Shown piece after piece: positions 32,675 to 43,283 of a DNA stretch of 64,000 bases. Source of the stretch: Lichenicoccus sp965213775 (lineage in GTDB: Bacteria > Pseudomonadota > Alphaproteobacteria > Acetobacterales > Acetobacteraceae). The position numbers and the translations under genes are program-made. Under the pieces are notes generated by a model that saw only the letters and a list, made by a program, of their open reading frames with translations, did no database searches and was not told the DNA's origin. The first letter of the stretch is position 1. Each line of letters opens with the position of its first letter. The stretch is taken from contig CBDCAC010000005.1 of assembly GCA_965213775.1 (NCBI GenBank), positions 434,001 through 498,000 of the forward strand, read 5' to 3'.

Positions 32675-33332
32675 TCTCGCCGTGCGTGCCGATCCCGCCG
32701 CCCGCTTGGGCGTGTTGGCGGTGGCGCTCTCCACCTCGGTGCCAGGCGTGTCCGGTGCCGCGGTCGAACATGGCGAGCTGGTGGTGCGCACCGGCCGCTC
32801 CGGGCTGCTGTCGCTGATGACGCTGCTGCGTCACCACCCGCGCTATCGTTTCGAGCAGATGATGGATCTGTGCGGGGTGGACTTCCCCGAGCGCGCCGAG
32901 CGCTTCGACGTGGTCTACAACCTGCTTTCGGTGACGCTCAACCAGCGCGTGCGGGTGATCGTCACCACCGACGAGGTGCAGCCGGTGCCGTCGGTGCACC
33001 GGATCTGGCCGTCGGCGACCTGGTGGGAGCGCGAGTGCTATGACCTGTTCGGGGTGCTGTTCTCCGACCAGCCGGACCTGCGCCGGATCCTGACCGATTA
33101 CGGCTTCGAGGGCCATCCGCTGCGCAAGGACTTCCCGCTGACCGGCTATGTCGAGGTGCGCTACGACGTCGATCGCCGCCAGGTGGTCTACGAGCCGGTG
33201 AAGCTCACCCAGGATTTCCGGGATTTCGATTTCCAGTCGCCCTGGGAGGGCGTGCTGACGCTGCCGGGCGACGAGAAGGCGCACGAGAGCCGGCAGAACC
33301 CACCATCACCGGCCGGAGGTGCTCAGCGATGA
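32667..33332 (+). CDS. nuoC: NADH-quinone oxidoreductase subunit C
   Basis: 221 residues starting at a GTG inside the nuoB end. The 30-kDa subunit signature ERECYDLFGVLF is followed by RRILTDYGFEGHPLRKDFPL. It is a separate protein, not fused to NuoD as in E. coli. It belongs to the hydrophilic connecting module and its stop overlaps the nuoD ATG. Confidence 0.97.
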   Translation: MADLAVRADPAARLGVLAVALSTSVPGVSGAAVEHGELVVRTGRSGLLSLMTLLRHHPRYRFEQMMDLCGVDFPERAERFDVVYNLLSVTLNQRVRVIVTTDEVQPVPSVHRIWPSATWWERECYDLFGVLFSDQPDLRRILTDYGFEGHPLRKDFPLTGYVEVRYDVDRRQVVYEPVKLTQDFRDFDFQSPWEGVLTLPGDEKAHESRQNPPSPAGGAQR

Positions 33333-34606
33333 GCGATACGCGGACCACCGAGCGGGATGCGGCGGCGATCATGCTGCGCGACGTCCCGGACACCATGACC
33401 CCCGATACGCCCGAGGGCGAAGTGCGACTGAAGACGGTCGAGATCGACAGCCACTCGCTGAATTTCGGCCCGCAGCATCCCGCCGCGCACGGCGTGCTGC
33501 GGCTGGTGCTGCAGATGGACGGCGAGGTGGTGGCGCGCGCCGATCCGCACATCGGTCTGCTGCATCGCGGCACCGAGAAGCTGATCGAGTACAAGACCTA
33601 CATGCAGGCGCTGCCGTATTTCGACCGGCTCGATTACGTCTCGCCGATGTGCGAGGAGCACGCCTTCGCGCTCGCCACCGAGAAGCTGCTCGGCATCACG
33701 CCGCCGGAGCGTGCGAAGTGGATACGCACCATGTTCGCCGAGATCACCCGGGTGCTCAACCACCTGCTCGCGGTGACCTCGTTCGCGCTCGATGTCGGCG
33801 CGCTGACGCCGTCGCTGTGGGGCTACGAGGAGCGCGAGACGCTGCTCGAATTCTACGAGGCGGTGTCCGGCGCGCGCTACCATGCGAACTATTTTCGCCC
33901 CGGCGGGGTGAGCCGCGACCTGCCGGCCGGGCTCGACGAGAAGATCCTGGCCTGGGCCGACCGCTTCCCGAAGTTCCTCGACGATGTCGAGGGGCTGCTC
34001 ACCGGCAACCGGATCTGGAAGCAGCGCACCGTCGGCATCGGCGTCTTCACGGCTGAACAGGCGCTGGCCTGGGGTTTCTCGGGCCCGAACCTGCGCGCCT
34101 CCGGGGTGCCGTGGGACCTGCGCCGCGCGCGGCCCTACGACATGTACGACGAGGTGGCGTTCGCGGTCCCGGTCGCGCGTCACGGCGACTGCTACGACCG
34201 CTACCTGATCCGGGTATCGGAGATGCGCGAGAGCGTGAAGATCGTGCGTCAGTGCCTGGCGAAGATGCAGCCGGGCCCGATCAAGCTGCAGGACAGCAAG
34301 ATCTCGCCGCCGAGCCGGCGCGACATGAAGCGCTCGATGGAGGCGCTGATCCACCACTTCAAGCTCTATACCGAGGGCTACCACGTGCCGGCCGGCGCCA
34401 CCTACACCGCGGTCGAGAGTCCGAAGGGAGAGTTCGCGGTCTATCTGGTCGCGGATGGCAGCCATCGTCCGTACCGCTGCAAGATCCGCTCGACCGGGTT
34501 CGCGCACCTGCAGGCGCTGGACGAGCTGGCGCGCCGCCACATGCTGGCCGACACGGTCGCGATCATCGGGTCGATCGACCTGGTGTTCGGCGAGATCGAT
34601 CGGTAG
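33329..34606 (+). CDS. nuoD: NADH-quinone oxidoreductase subunit D
   Basis: 425 residues. The 49-kDa subunit motif NFGPQHPAAHGVLRLVLQMDGE and GLLHRGTEKLIE line the quinone site, and the protein ends in the typical VFGEIDR. The first 30 residues or so before the conserved domain are variable. It overlaps nuoC by four bases and precedes nuoE by 6 bp. Confidence 0.97.
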   Translation: MSDTRTTERDAAAIMLRDVPDTMTPDTPEGEVRLKTVEIDSHSLNFGPQHPAAHGVLRLVLQMDGEVVARADPHIGLLHRGTEKLIEYKTYMQALPYFDRLDYVSPMCEEHAFALATEKLLGITPPERAKWIRTMFAEITRVLNHLLAVTSFALDVGALTPSLWGYEERETLLEFYEAVSGARYHANYFRPGGVSRDLPAGLDEKILAWADRFPKFLDDVEGLLTGNRIWKQRTVGIGVFTAEQALAWGFSGPNLRASGVPWDLRRARPYDMYDEVAFAVPVARHGDCYDRYLIRVSEMRESVKIVRQCLAKMQPGPIKLQDSKISPPSRRDMKRSMEALIHHFKLYTEGYHVPAGATYTAVESPKGEFAVYLVADGSHRPYRCKIRSTGFAHLQALDELARRHMLADTVAIIGSIDLVFGEIDR

Positions 34607-34612
34607 CCGCGC

Positions 34613-35308
34613 ATGTCCGGGCAATTCTCCGCCGAGAATATCGGCTTCGGCTCGCCGGGTCATGCGCCGAGCGGCGCGCCCGCCGCGCAGCCGGAGCGGT
34701 TCGCGTTCGACGCCCAGAGCGACGCCGAGATCGCCACCATCCTGGCGCGCTATCCCGAGGGGCGGGAAGCGAGTGCCGTGATCCCGCTGCTCTACCTCGC
34801 ACAGCGCCAGATGGGCCGCGAGACCGGCAGCGCCTGGGTGCCGCGGGTGGCGATGGACACGGTGGCGGCGCGCCTCGGCATGCCGCCGATCCGGGTCTAC
34901 GAGGTCGCGACCTTCTACCTGATGTTCAATACCCGGCCGATCGGGCGCTACCACCTGCAGGTCTGCACCACGACGCCGTGCTGGCTGCGCGGCTCGGACG
35001 ACATCGTCGCCGCCTGCAAGTCGGCGAGCGGGGTGCCGAACTGGGAGCAGAACTCGCCCGACGGGATGTTCACCATGACCGAGGTCGAATGCCTCGGCGC
35101 GTGCGCCAACGCGCCGATCCTGCAGGTCAACGACGATTTCTACGAGGACCTGGACGGGCCCCGCACGGTGGCGCTGATTGAGGCGCTGCGACGCGGCGAG
35201 ATCCCGCCGCCCGGGTCCAGCATCGGCAGGCTCGCCTCGGCGCCGGAAGGCGGCCGCACGACCCTGCTCGGGCCGACATCGAATTCCAGCGCGCCCCCGC
35301 CGGCGTGA
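34613..35308 (+). CDS. nuoE: NADH-quinone oxidoreductase subunit E
   Basis: 231 residues. The [2Fe-2S] cluster N1a ligands are Cys118 and Cys123 (CTTTPC) and Cys160 and Cys164 (ECLGAC). The thioredoxin-like domain is preceded by a helical bundle and followed by a Pro/Ser-rich tail. It forms the NADH-input module with NuoF and NuoG. Confidence 0.96.
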   Translation: MSGQFSAENIGFGSPGHAPSGAPAAQPERFAFDAQSDAEIATILARYPEGREASAVIPLLYLAQRQMGRETGSAWVPRVAMDTVAARLGMPPIRVYEVATFYLMFNTRPIGRYHLQVCTTTPCWLRGSDDIVAACKSASGVPNWEQNSPDGMFTMTEVECLGACANAPILQVNDDFYEDLDGPRTVALIEALRRGEIPPPGSSIGRLASAPEGGRTTLLGPTSNSSAPPPA

Positions 35309-35320
35309 GGACCTAGAGAC

Positions 35321-36658
35321 ATGCTGCAAGACCAGGACCGCATCTTCACCAACATCTACGGCCAGGACGACGTGTTCCTGGCCGGCGCGCGCAAACGCGG
35401 CGACTGGGACGGCACGGCGGCGATCCTGGCGCGCGGGCGCGACGGGATCATCGCCGAGATGAAGGCGTCCAACCTGCGTGGCCGCGGTGGTGCGGGCTTC
35501 CCGACCGGGCTCAAGTGGTCGTTCATGCCCAAGAACTCCGACGGGCGGCCGAGCTACCTGGTGATCAACGGCGACGAGAGCGAGCCCGGCACCTGCAAGG
35601 ATCGCGAGATCCTGCGCCACGAGCCGCACAAGCTGATCGAGAGCGCGCTGATCGCCTCGTTCGCGATGGGCGCGCATACGGCGTACACCTACATACGCGG
35701 CGAGTACCTGACGGTGTCGCGCAACCTGCAGATCGCCATCGACGAGGCGTACGAGGCGGGGCTGATCGGCCGCAACGCCTGCGGCTCGGGCTGGGACTTC
35801 GACTTCCACATCCATCTCGGCGCCGGCGCCTATATCTGCGGCGAGGAGACGGCGCTGCTGGAAAGCCTGGAGGGCAAGAAGGGCCTGCCGCGCATGAAGC
35901 CGCCGTTCCCGGCGGCGATGGGGCTCTACGGCTGCCCGACCACGGTCAACAACGTCGAGAGCATCGCGGTGGCGTCGACCATCCTGCGACGCGGCGGCGC
36001 ATGGTTCGCGAGTTTCGGGAGGCCGAACAATGTCGGCACCAAGCTTTTCGCGGTGTCCGGCCATGTCAACCGGCCCTGCGTGGTGGAGGAGGAGCTCGGT
36101 GTCTCGATGCGCGAGATCATCGAGCGCCATGCCGGTGGCGTGCGCGGCGGCTGGGACAACCTGCTGGCGGTGATCCCGGGCGGCTGCTCGGTGCCGATCC
36201 TGCCGAAATCGGTTTGCGACACGGTGCTGATGGATTTCGACGCGCTGCGCGCCGAGAAATCCGGCCTCGGCACCGCGGCGATGATCGTGATGGACCGCTC
36301 CACCGACGTGGTGCGTGCGATCGCCCGCTTCGCGCGCTTCTTCAAGCACGAGAGCTGCGGCCAGTGCACGCCCTGCCGCGAGGGCACTGGCTGGATGATG
36401 CGGGTGATGGACCGCATGGTCGCGGGACGCGCGGAGATCGAGGAGATCGACATGCTGGAGCAGGTCACCCGGCAGATCGAGGGGCATACCATCTGCGCGC
36501 TGGGCGATGCGGCCGCCTGGCCGATCCAGGGCCTGATCCGGCATTTCCGCCCGGTGATGGAGCAGCGCATCGAGGCTTACCGTGCGGCCCATCCCAGGGC
36601 CGGGCTGGCGCCGACGCCGTCGAACCTGCCGGTCCCGCTTCCTGTGGCGGCGGAGTAG
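35321..36658 (+). CDS. nuoF: NADH-quinone oxidoreductase subunit F (NADH- and FMN-binding)
   Basis: 445 residues. The nucleotide-binding GRGGAGFPTGLKW and the FMN loop NGDESEPGTCKDRE lie in the first third, then GAYICGEETALLES. Cluster N3 is held by Cys346, Cys349 and Cys352 (CGQCTPC) and a later cysteine in HTICALGD. It oxidises NADH and passes electrons to the Fe-S chain. It lies 12 bp after nuoE. Confidence 0.97.
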   Translation: MLQDQDRIFTNIYGQDDVFLAGARKRGDWDGTAAILARGRDGIIAEMKASNLRGRGGAGFPTGLKWSFMPKNSDGRPSYLVINGDESEPGTCKDREILRHEPHKLIESALIASFAMGAHTAYTYIRGEYLTVSRNLQIAIDEAYEAGLIGRNACGSGWDFDFHIHLGAGAYICGEETALLESLEGKKGLPRMKPPFPAAMGLYGCPTTVNNVESIAVASTILRRGGAWFASFGRPNNVGTKLFAVSGHVNRPCVVEEELGVSMREIIERHAGGVRGGWDNLLAVIPGGCSVPILPKSVCDTVLMDFDALRAEKSGLGTAAMIVMDRSTDVVRAIARFARFFKHESCGQCTPCREGTGWMMRVMDRMVAGRAEIEEIDMLEQVTRQIEGHTICALGDAAAWPIQGLIRHFRPVMEQRIEAYRAAHPRAGLAPTPSNLPVPLPVAAE

Positions 36659-36664
36659 CCCCGG

Positions 36665-38749
36665 ATGGCCAAGATCACGGTGGACGGCATCCAGCTCGAG
36701 GTGCCGAACGGCTCCTCGGTGCTGCAGGCCTGCGAGGCGGCGGGCAAGGAAATCCCGCGCTTCTGCTACCACGAGCGGCTCTCGATCGCCGGCAATTGCC
36801 GCATGTGCCTGGTCGAGGTGGAAAAGGCGCCCAAGCCGGTGGCCTCCTGCGGCTATCCGGTGATGGACGGTATGGTGGTCCGTACCGACACCGAGGTGGT
36901 GCGCCGGGCGCGACGCGCGGTGATGGAGTTCCTGCTCATCAACCACCCGCTGGACTGCCCGATCTGCGACCAGGGCGGCCAGTGCGACCTGCAGGACCAG
37001 GCCTACGCGTACGGCTCGGACCATTCGCGCTACGCCGAGAACAAGCGCGCGGTGAAGGACAAGTATCTCGGGCCGCTGGTCAAGACGGTGATGACGCGCT
37101 GCATCCAGTGCACGCGCTGCGTCCGCTTCGCGACCGAGGTGGCCGGGGTGCCGGAGCTCGGCGCCACCTCGCGCGGCGAGAACATGGAGATCACCACCTA
37201 TGTCGAGCGCGCGCTGACCTCGGAGCTCTCAGGCAACCTGATCGACATCTGTCCGGTGGGCGCGCTCACCTCGAAGCCGCAGGCGTTCGGCGCGCGCTCG
37301 TGGGAGATGCGCTCGGTCGACAGCATCGACGTGACCGACGCGGTCGGCACCAACACGGTGGTGCAGGTGCGACAGGCCGAGGTGCGCGGCATCCTGCCGC
37401 GCGTCAACGACGAGGTGAACGAGGAGTGGATGGCCGACAAGGGCCGGTTCTCGTTCGACGGGCTGAAGCGCCGCCGGCTCGACGCGCCATGGCTGCGCGT
37501 TCACGGCAAGCTGCACCGGGTGAGCTGGCAGGAGGCGTTCAGCGCCATCGGGCATCGTCTCGACGGGGTGCCGGGCGAGCGCATCGGCGCCATCGCCGGC
37601 GACCTGTGCGACGCCGAGAGCATGCTGGCGCTCAAGGAGCTGATGGTCTCGCTGGGCTCGGGCAACCTCGATTGCCGACAGGACGGTGCGCGTATCGACA
37701 CCGCGCGGCGCGAGTTCTACCTGTTCAACAGCTCGATCGCCGGCATCGAGGAGGCCGACGCGCTGCTGCTGGTCGGCTGCGACCCGCGCTTCGAGGCGCC
37801 GATCCTGAATGCGCGGATACGCAAGCGCTACCTCGCGGGCCGCTTCCCGATCGGCTTCGTCGGCACGCTGAAGGGGGCGCCGGCGCGCGACCTGACCTAC
37901 CCGGTGACGCATCTGGGCGACCGCCCGGCGGTGCTGGGCGGGCTGCTCGACGGCAGCCTGGGTTTCGCCGAGGCGCTGCACGCGGCCAAGCGGCCGATGA
38001 TCGTGCTCGGCCAGGCGGCGCTGGCGCGCGACGACGTGGCCGCGGTGCAGGCCGCCTGCTGGCAATTGGCGCACACGGTCGGCGCGCTGACCGAGGATTG
38101 GAACGGCTACAACGTTCTGCACGGTGCCGCGTCCCGCGTCGCCGGGCTCGACATGGGCTTCGTGCCGGGGCCCGGGCAGCGCTCGGTCGCGGGCATGATG
38201 AGCGGCGGTGTGGATGTGCTGTGGCTGCTCGGCGCCGACGAGTTCCATCCCGCGCGCATCGGTCCCGAAACGTTTGTAGTATACCAGGGCCACCATGGCG
38301 ACGCGAGTGCGGCGCGCGCCGACGTGATCCTGCCCGGTGCCGCCTACGTCGAGAAGCCCGGCAGCTACAGCAACACCGAGGGCCGGGTGCAGCGCGCCTT
38401 CCAGGCGGTGTTCCCACCGGGAGAGGCCAAGGAGGACTGGCGCATCCTGCGCGCCTTCTCCGAGGTGGTCGGCCACCGGCTGCCCTATGACAGCATCGAG
38501 GCGCTGCGCGACCGGCTGGCGGAGGTCAACCCGGTGTTCGCGCGACAGGGGCTGCCGCGCTTCGGCGTCACCGACCTCGCCGGTCCGGCGGGCGATCCGG
38601 CGGCGGTGTCGAACGCGCCGTTCGCCCCCGCACCGGGGGACTACTACCAGACCGACGCGATCGGCCGCGCCAGCCCCACCATGATCGAGTGCTCGCGCGT
38701 CTACGCCCAGTCTTCGGTGCAGGCGCCGGTGCTGCAGGTCGCGGAGTAG
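36665..38749 (+). CDS. nuoG: NADH-quinone oxidoreductase subunit G
   Basis: 694 residues. The N-terminal ferredoxin-like domain binds a [2Fe-2S] cluster (Cys in RFCYHERL, NCRMCLVE, ASCGYP). The next part holds the His/Cys motif LDCPICDQGGQCDLQ and the cysteines of CIQCTRCVRF, and is followed by a molybdopterin-oxidoreductase-like domain that carries no cofactor in complex I. The length is normal for alphaproteobacteria. Confidence 0.97.
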   Translation: MAKITVDGIQLEVPNGSSVLQACEAAGKEIPRFCYHERLSIAGNCRMCLVEVEKAPKPVASCGYPVMDGMVVRTDTEVVRRARRAVMEFLLINHPLDCPICDQGGQCDLQDQAYAYGSDHSRYAENKRAVKDKYLGPLVKTVMTRCIQCTRCVRFATEVAGVPELGATSRGENMEITTYVERALTSELSGNLIDICPVGALTSKPQAFGARSWEMRSVDSIDVTDAVGTNTVVQVRQAEVRGILPRVNDEVNEEWMADKGRFSFDGLKRRRLDAPWLRVHGKLHRVSWQEAFSAIGHRLDGVPGERIGAIAGDLCDAESMLALKELMVSLGSGNLDCRQDGARIDTARREFYLFNSSIAGIEEADALLLVGCDPRFEAPILNARIRKRYLAGRFPIGFVGTLKGAPARDLTYPVTHLGDRPAVLGGLLDGSLGFAEALHAAKRPMIVLGQAALARDDVAAVQAACWQLAHTVGALTEDWNGYNVLHGAASRVAGLDMGFVPGPGQRSVAGMMSGGVDVLWLLGADEFHPARIGPETFVVYQGHHGDASAARADVILPGAAYVEKPGSYSNTEGRVQRAFQAVFPPGEAKEDWRILRAFSEVVGHRLPYDSIEALRDRLAEVNPVFARQGLPRFGVTDLAGPAGDPAAVSNAPFAPAPGDYYQTDAIGRASPTMIECSRVYAQSSVQAPVLQVAE

Positions 38750-38755
38750 CGTCGC

Positions 38756-39778
38756 GTGGAGCATTTCTTCCTGCATACCGGTTTCGGGCTGCTGCTGCTG
38801 ACCATGCTCGAGACGCTGGCGATGCTGGTGCCGCTGCTGTTCGGCGTCGCCTACGTGGTCTACGGCGAGCGCAAGGTGCTGGCGGCGATCCAGTTGCGTC
38901 GCGGCCCGAACACGGTGGGGCCGTTCGGCCTGCTGCAGAGCTTCGCCGACGCGATCAAGATGATCACCAAGGAGACGGTGATCCCCTCGGGCGCCAACCG
39001 GGTGCTGTTCCTGCTGGCGCCGGTGCTGACCTTCGGGCTGGCGCTGACCGCCTGGGCGGTGATCCCCGCCAACGACCACTGGGCGGTCGCCGACATCAAT
39101 GTCGGCGTGCTGTACCTGTTCGCGATCTCCTCGCTCGGCGTCTACGGCATCATCATCGCCGGCTGGGCCAGCAACTCGAAATACGCCTTCATGGGCAGCC
39201 TGCGCTCGGCGGCCCAGATGGTCAGCTACGAGGTCTCGATCGGGCTGGTGCTGGTCTCGGTGCTGCTCTGCGTCGGCAGCCTGAACCTCAACGACGTGGT
39301 GCTGGCGCAGCGCAGCGTCTGGTTCGCGGTCCCGATGCTGCCGATGTTCGTGGTGTTCTTCATCTCCGGGCTCGCCGAGTGCAACCGCGCGCCGTTCGAC
39401 CTCGCCGAGGGTGAGAGCGAGCTGGTGGCGGGATTCTTCGTCGAGTACAGCTCGCTCGCCTTCGGGCTGTTCTTCCTCGGCGAGTACGCCAACATGTTCC
39501 TGATGAGCGGGATGACCAGCATCCTGTTCCTGGGCGGCTGGCTGCCGCCGATCGGCATCGCGCCGTTCACCTGGATCCCGGGGCCGATCTGGTTCATCCT
39601 GAAGATCCTGTTCGTAATGTTCATGTTCATCTGGGTGCGCGGCACCTTTCCGCGCTACCGCTACGACCAGCTCATGCGCCTGGGCTGGAAGGTGTTCCTG
39701 CCGTTCTCTCTGCTGTGGATGGTGCTGACCGCCTGCTTCCTGATGGCGACCGGGCTGCTGCCCCACGCCGGCTCCTGA
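38756..39778 (+). CDS. nuoH: NADH-quinone oxidoreductase subunit H
   Basis: 340 residues starting with GTG, with about eight membrane helices. The signatures GERKVLAAIQLRRGPNTVGPFGLLQ and AECNRAPFDLAEGESELVAGF (both in ND1 proteins) are intact. NuoH forms the entrance of the quinone chamber. It lies 6 bp after nuoG. Confidence 0.97.
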   Translation: MEHFFLHTGFGLLLLTMLETLAMLVPLLFGVAYVVYGERKVLAAIQLRRGPNTVGPFGLLQSFADAIKMITKETVIPSGANRVLFLLAPVLTFGLALTAWAVIPANDHWAVADINVGVLYLFAISSLGVYGIIIAGWASNSKYAFMGSLRSAAQMVSYEVSIGLVLVSVLLCVGSLNLNDVVLAQRSVWFAVPMLPMFVVFFISGLAECNRAPFDLAEGESELVAGFFVEYSSLAFGLFFLGEYANMFLMSGMTSILFLGGWLPPIGIAPFTWIPGPIWFILKILFVMFMFIWVRGTFPRYRYDQLMRLGWKVFLPFSLLWMVLTACFLMATGLLPHAGS

Positions 39779-39791
39779 GGAACCGCATACC

Positions 39792-40280
39792 ATGGCACTG
39801 CTGGACCGTACCGCGCGCAGCTTCCTGCTGGTCGAGCTGATCGCGGGCCTGGGCGTGACCCTGCGCTACATGTTCAAGCCGAAGGTCACGATCAACTATC
39901 CCAACGAGAAGGGCCTGTTCTCGCCGCGCTTCAAGGGCGAGCACGCGTTGCGCCGCTACCCGAACGGCGAGGAGCGCTGCATCGCCTGCAAGCTGTGCGA
40001 GGCGGTCTGTCCGGCGTCGGCGATCACCATCGAGGCGGAGCCGCGCGACGACGGCTCGCGTCGCACCACGCGCTACGATCTCGACATGACCAAGTGCATC
40101 TATTGCGGGCTGTGCGAGGAGTCCTGCCCGGTGGACGCAATCGTCGAGGGGCCGAACTACGAGTTCGCCACCGAGACCCGCGAGGAGCTGCTCTACGACA
40201 AGGAGAAGCTGCTGGCCAACGGCGATCGCTGGGAGAGCGTGCTGGCGCGCCGCATCGAGCAGGACGCGCCCTACCGATGA
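39792..40280 (+). CDS. nuoI: NADH-quinone oxidoreductase subunit I
   Basis: 162 residues with two four-cysteine motifs, CIACKLCEAVCP and CIYCGLCEESCP, binding clusters N6a and N6b. An N-terminal amphipathic helix anchors it to the membrane arm. It bridges NuoG and NuoB in the electron path. Its stop overlaps the nuoJ start (ATGA). Confidence 0.97.
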   Translation: MALLDRTARSFLLVELIAGLGVTLRYMFKPKVTINYPNEKGLFSPRFKGEHALRRYPNGEERCIACKLCEAVCPASAITIEAEPRDDGSRRTTRYDLDMTKCIYCGLCEESCPVDAIVEGPNYEFATETREELLYDKEKLLANGDRWESVLARRIEQDAPYR

Positions 40281-40960
40281 TCACCCAGATCACCTTCTAT
40301 CTGTTTGCCGCCGTGCTGGTGCTGTCGTCGTGCCTGGTGGTCAGTGCGCGCAACCCGGTGCACTCGGTGCTGTTCCTGATCCTCGCCTTCTTCAACGCCG
40401 CCGGGCTGTTCCTGATCGCGGGCGCGGAGTTCCTGGCGATGATCCTGGTGATCGTCTATGTCGGCGCCGTCGCGGTGCTGTTCCTGTTCGTGGTGATGAT
40501 GCTGGACGTCGATTTCTCGCCGATGCGCGAGGGGCTGCAGCGCTATGCCCCGATCGGCGGCGTGGTCGGCGCGGTGCTGCTCGCCGAGATCGTGCTGACG
40601 GTGGGGCGGTGGCGGATCGCGCCCGATGTGCGCGCACTGCCGCACGCCCGGGTGGAGGACGCCGCCAGCAACACCGAGGCGCTCGGGCGGCTGATCTACA
40701 CCGACTACGTGTTCCTGTTCCAGGCCTGCGGCCTGGTGCTGCTGGTGGCGATGATCGGCGCCATCGTGCTGACGCTGCGCGAGCGGCGCGCCGGCAAGCG
40801 GCAGGACGTGTCGCTGCAGCATCGCCGCCGCCCCTCCGACACGCTGGAGCTGATGGACCTGCGGCGCGGCGAGGGCACCGCCGGCAATGGCGGCTTCCTG
40901 CGCAGCAAGGATCCTGCGCCGGTGCTGCATCCCTCGGCCGCCGATCGCGGGGAGGGCTGA
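40277..40960 (+). CDS. nuoJ: NADH-quinone oxidoreductase subunit J
   Basis: 227 residues with five membrane helices. ARNPVHSVLFLILAFFNAAGLF and the EFLAMILVIVYVGAVAVLFLFVVMM helix, which undergoes the pi-bulge transition in complex I, are conserved. A hydrophilic tail of about 50 residues after the last helix is longer than in E. coli. It lies directly between nuoI and nuoK. Confidence 0.96.
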   Translation: MITQITFYLFAAVLVLSSCLVVSARNPVHSVLFLILAFFNAAGLFLIAGAEFLAMILVIVYVGAVAVLFLFVVMMLDVDFSPMREGLQRYAPIGGVVGAVLLAEIVLTVGRWRIAPDVRALPHARVEDAASNTEALGRLIYTDYVFLFQACGLVLLVAMIGAIVLTLRERRAGKRQDVSLQHRRRPSDTLELMDLRRGEGTAGNGGFLRSKDPAPVLHPSAADRGEG

Positions 40961-40963
40961 GCG

Positions 40964-41314
40964 ATGACCCAGGGTATGGCGACGCAGGCGGCGCTGCCGG
41001 GGATCGCGAGCACCGGGCTCGCCCCCTACCTCACGGTGAGCGCCATCGTGCTGGTGGTCGGCGTGTTCGGCATCTTCCTCAACCGCAAGAACGTCATCAC
41101 CATGATGATGGCGATCGAGCTGATCCTGCTCTCGGCCAACATCAACCTGGTCGCGTTCTCGTCGGCCCTCGGCGACCTGTCGGGCGAGGTGTTCACCCTG
41201 TTCGTGCTCACCATCGCGGCGGCCGAGGCCGCGATCGGGCTCGCCATCGTGACGGTCTATTTCCGAAACCGCGGCTCGATCGAGGTCGAGGATGCGCGTT
41301 CGATGCACGGTTGA
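40964..41314 (+). CDS. nuoK: NADH-quinone oxidoreductase subunit K
   Basis: 116 residues, slightly longer than usual because of a 15-residue leader; an internal ATG at codon 5 is possible. Three membrane helices carry the conserved glutamates of the proton path (AIELILLSANINL and AAAEAAIGLAI). It lies 3 bp after nuoJ. Confidence 0.96.
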   Translation: MTQGMATQAALPGIASTGLAPYLTVSAIVLVVGVFGIFLNRKNVITMMMAIELILLSANINLVAFSSALGDLSGEVFTLFVLTIAAAEAAIGLAIVTVYFRNRGSIEVEDARSMHG

Positions 41315-41338
41315 GCCGGTCGGGGATGAGGGTCTGAG

Positions 41339-43273
<1,935 letters not shown>

Positions 43274-43283
43274 GCGAGAGCCG

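Noticed and set aside
33323..37024. A 1,233-codon open frame on the minus strand across nuoD-nuoG
   Set aside because: It is the antisense shadow of four well-conserved nuo genes and shows no domain of its own.
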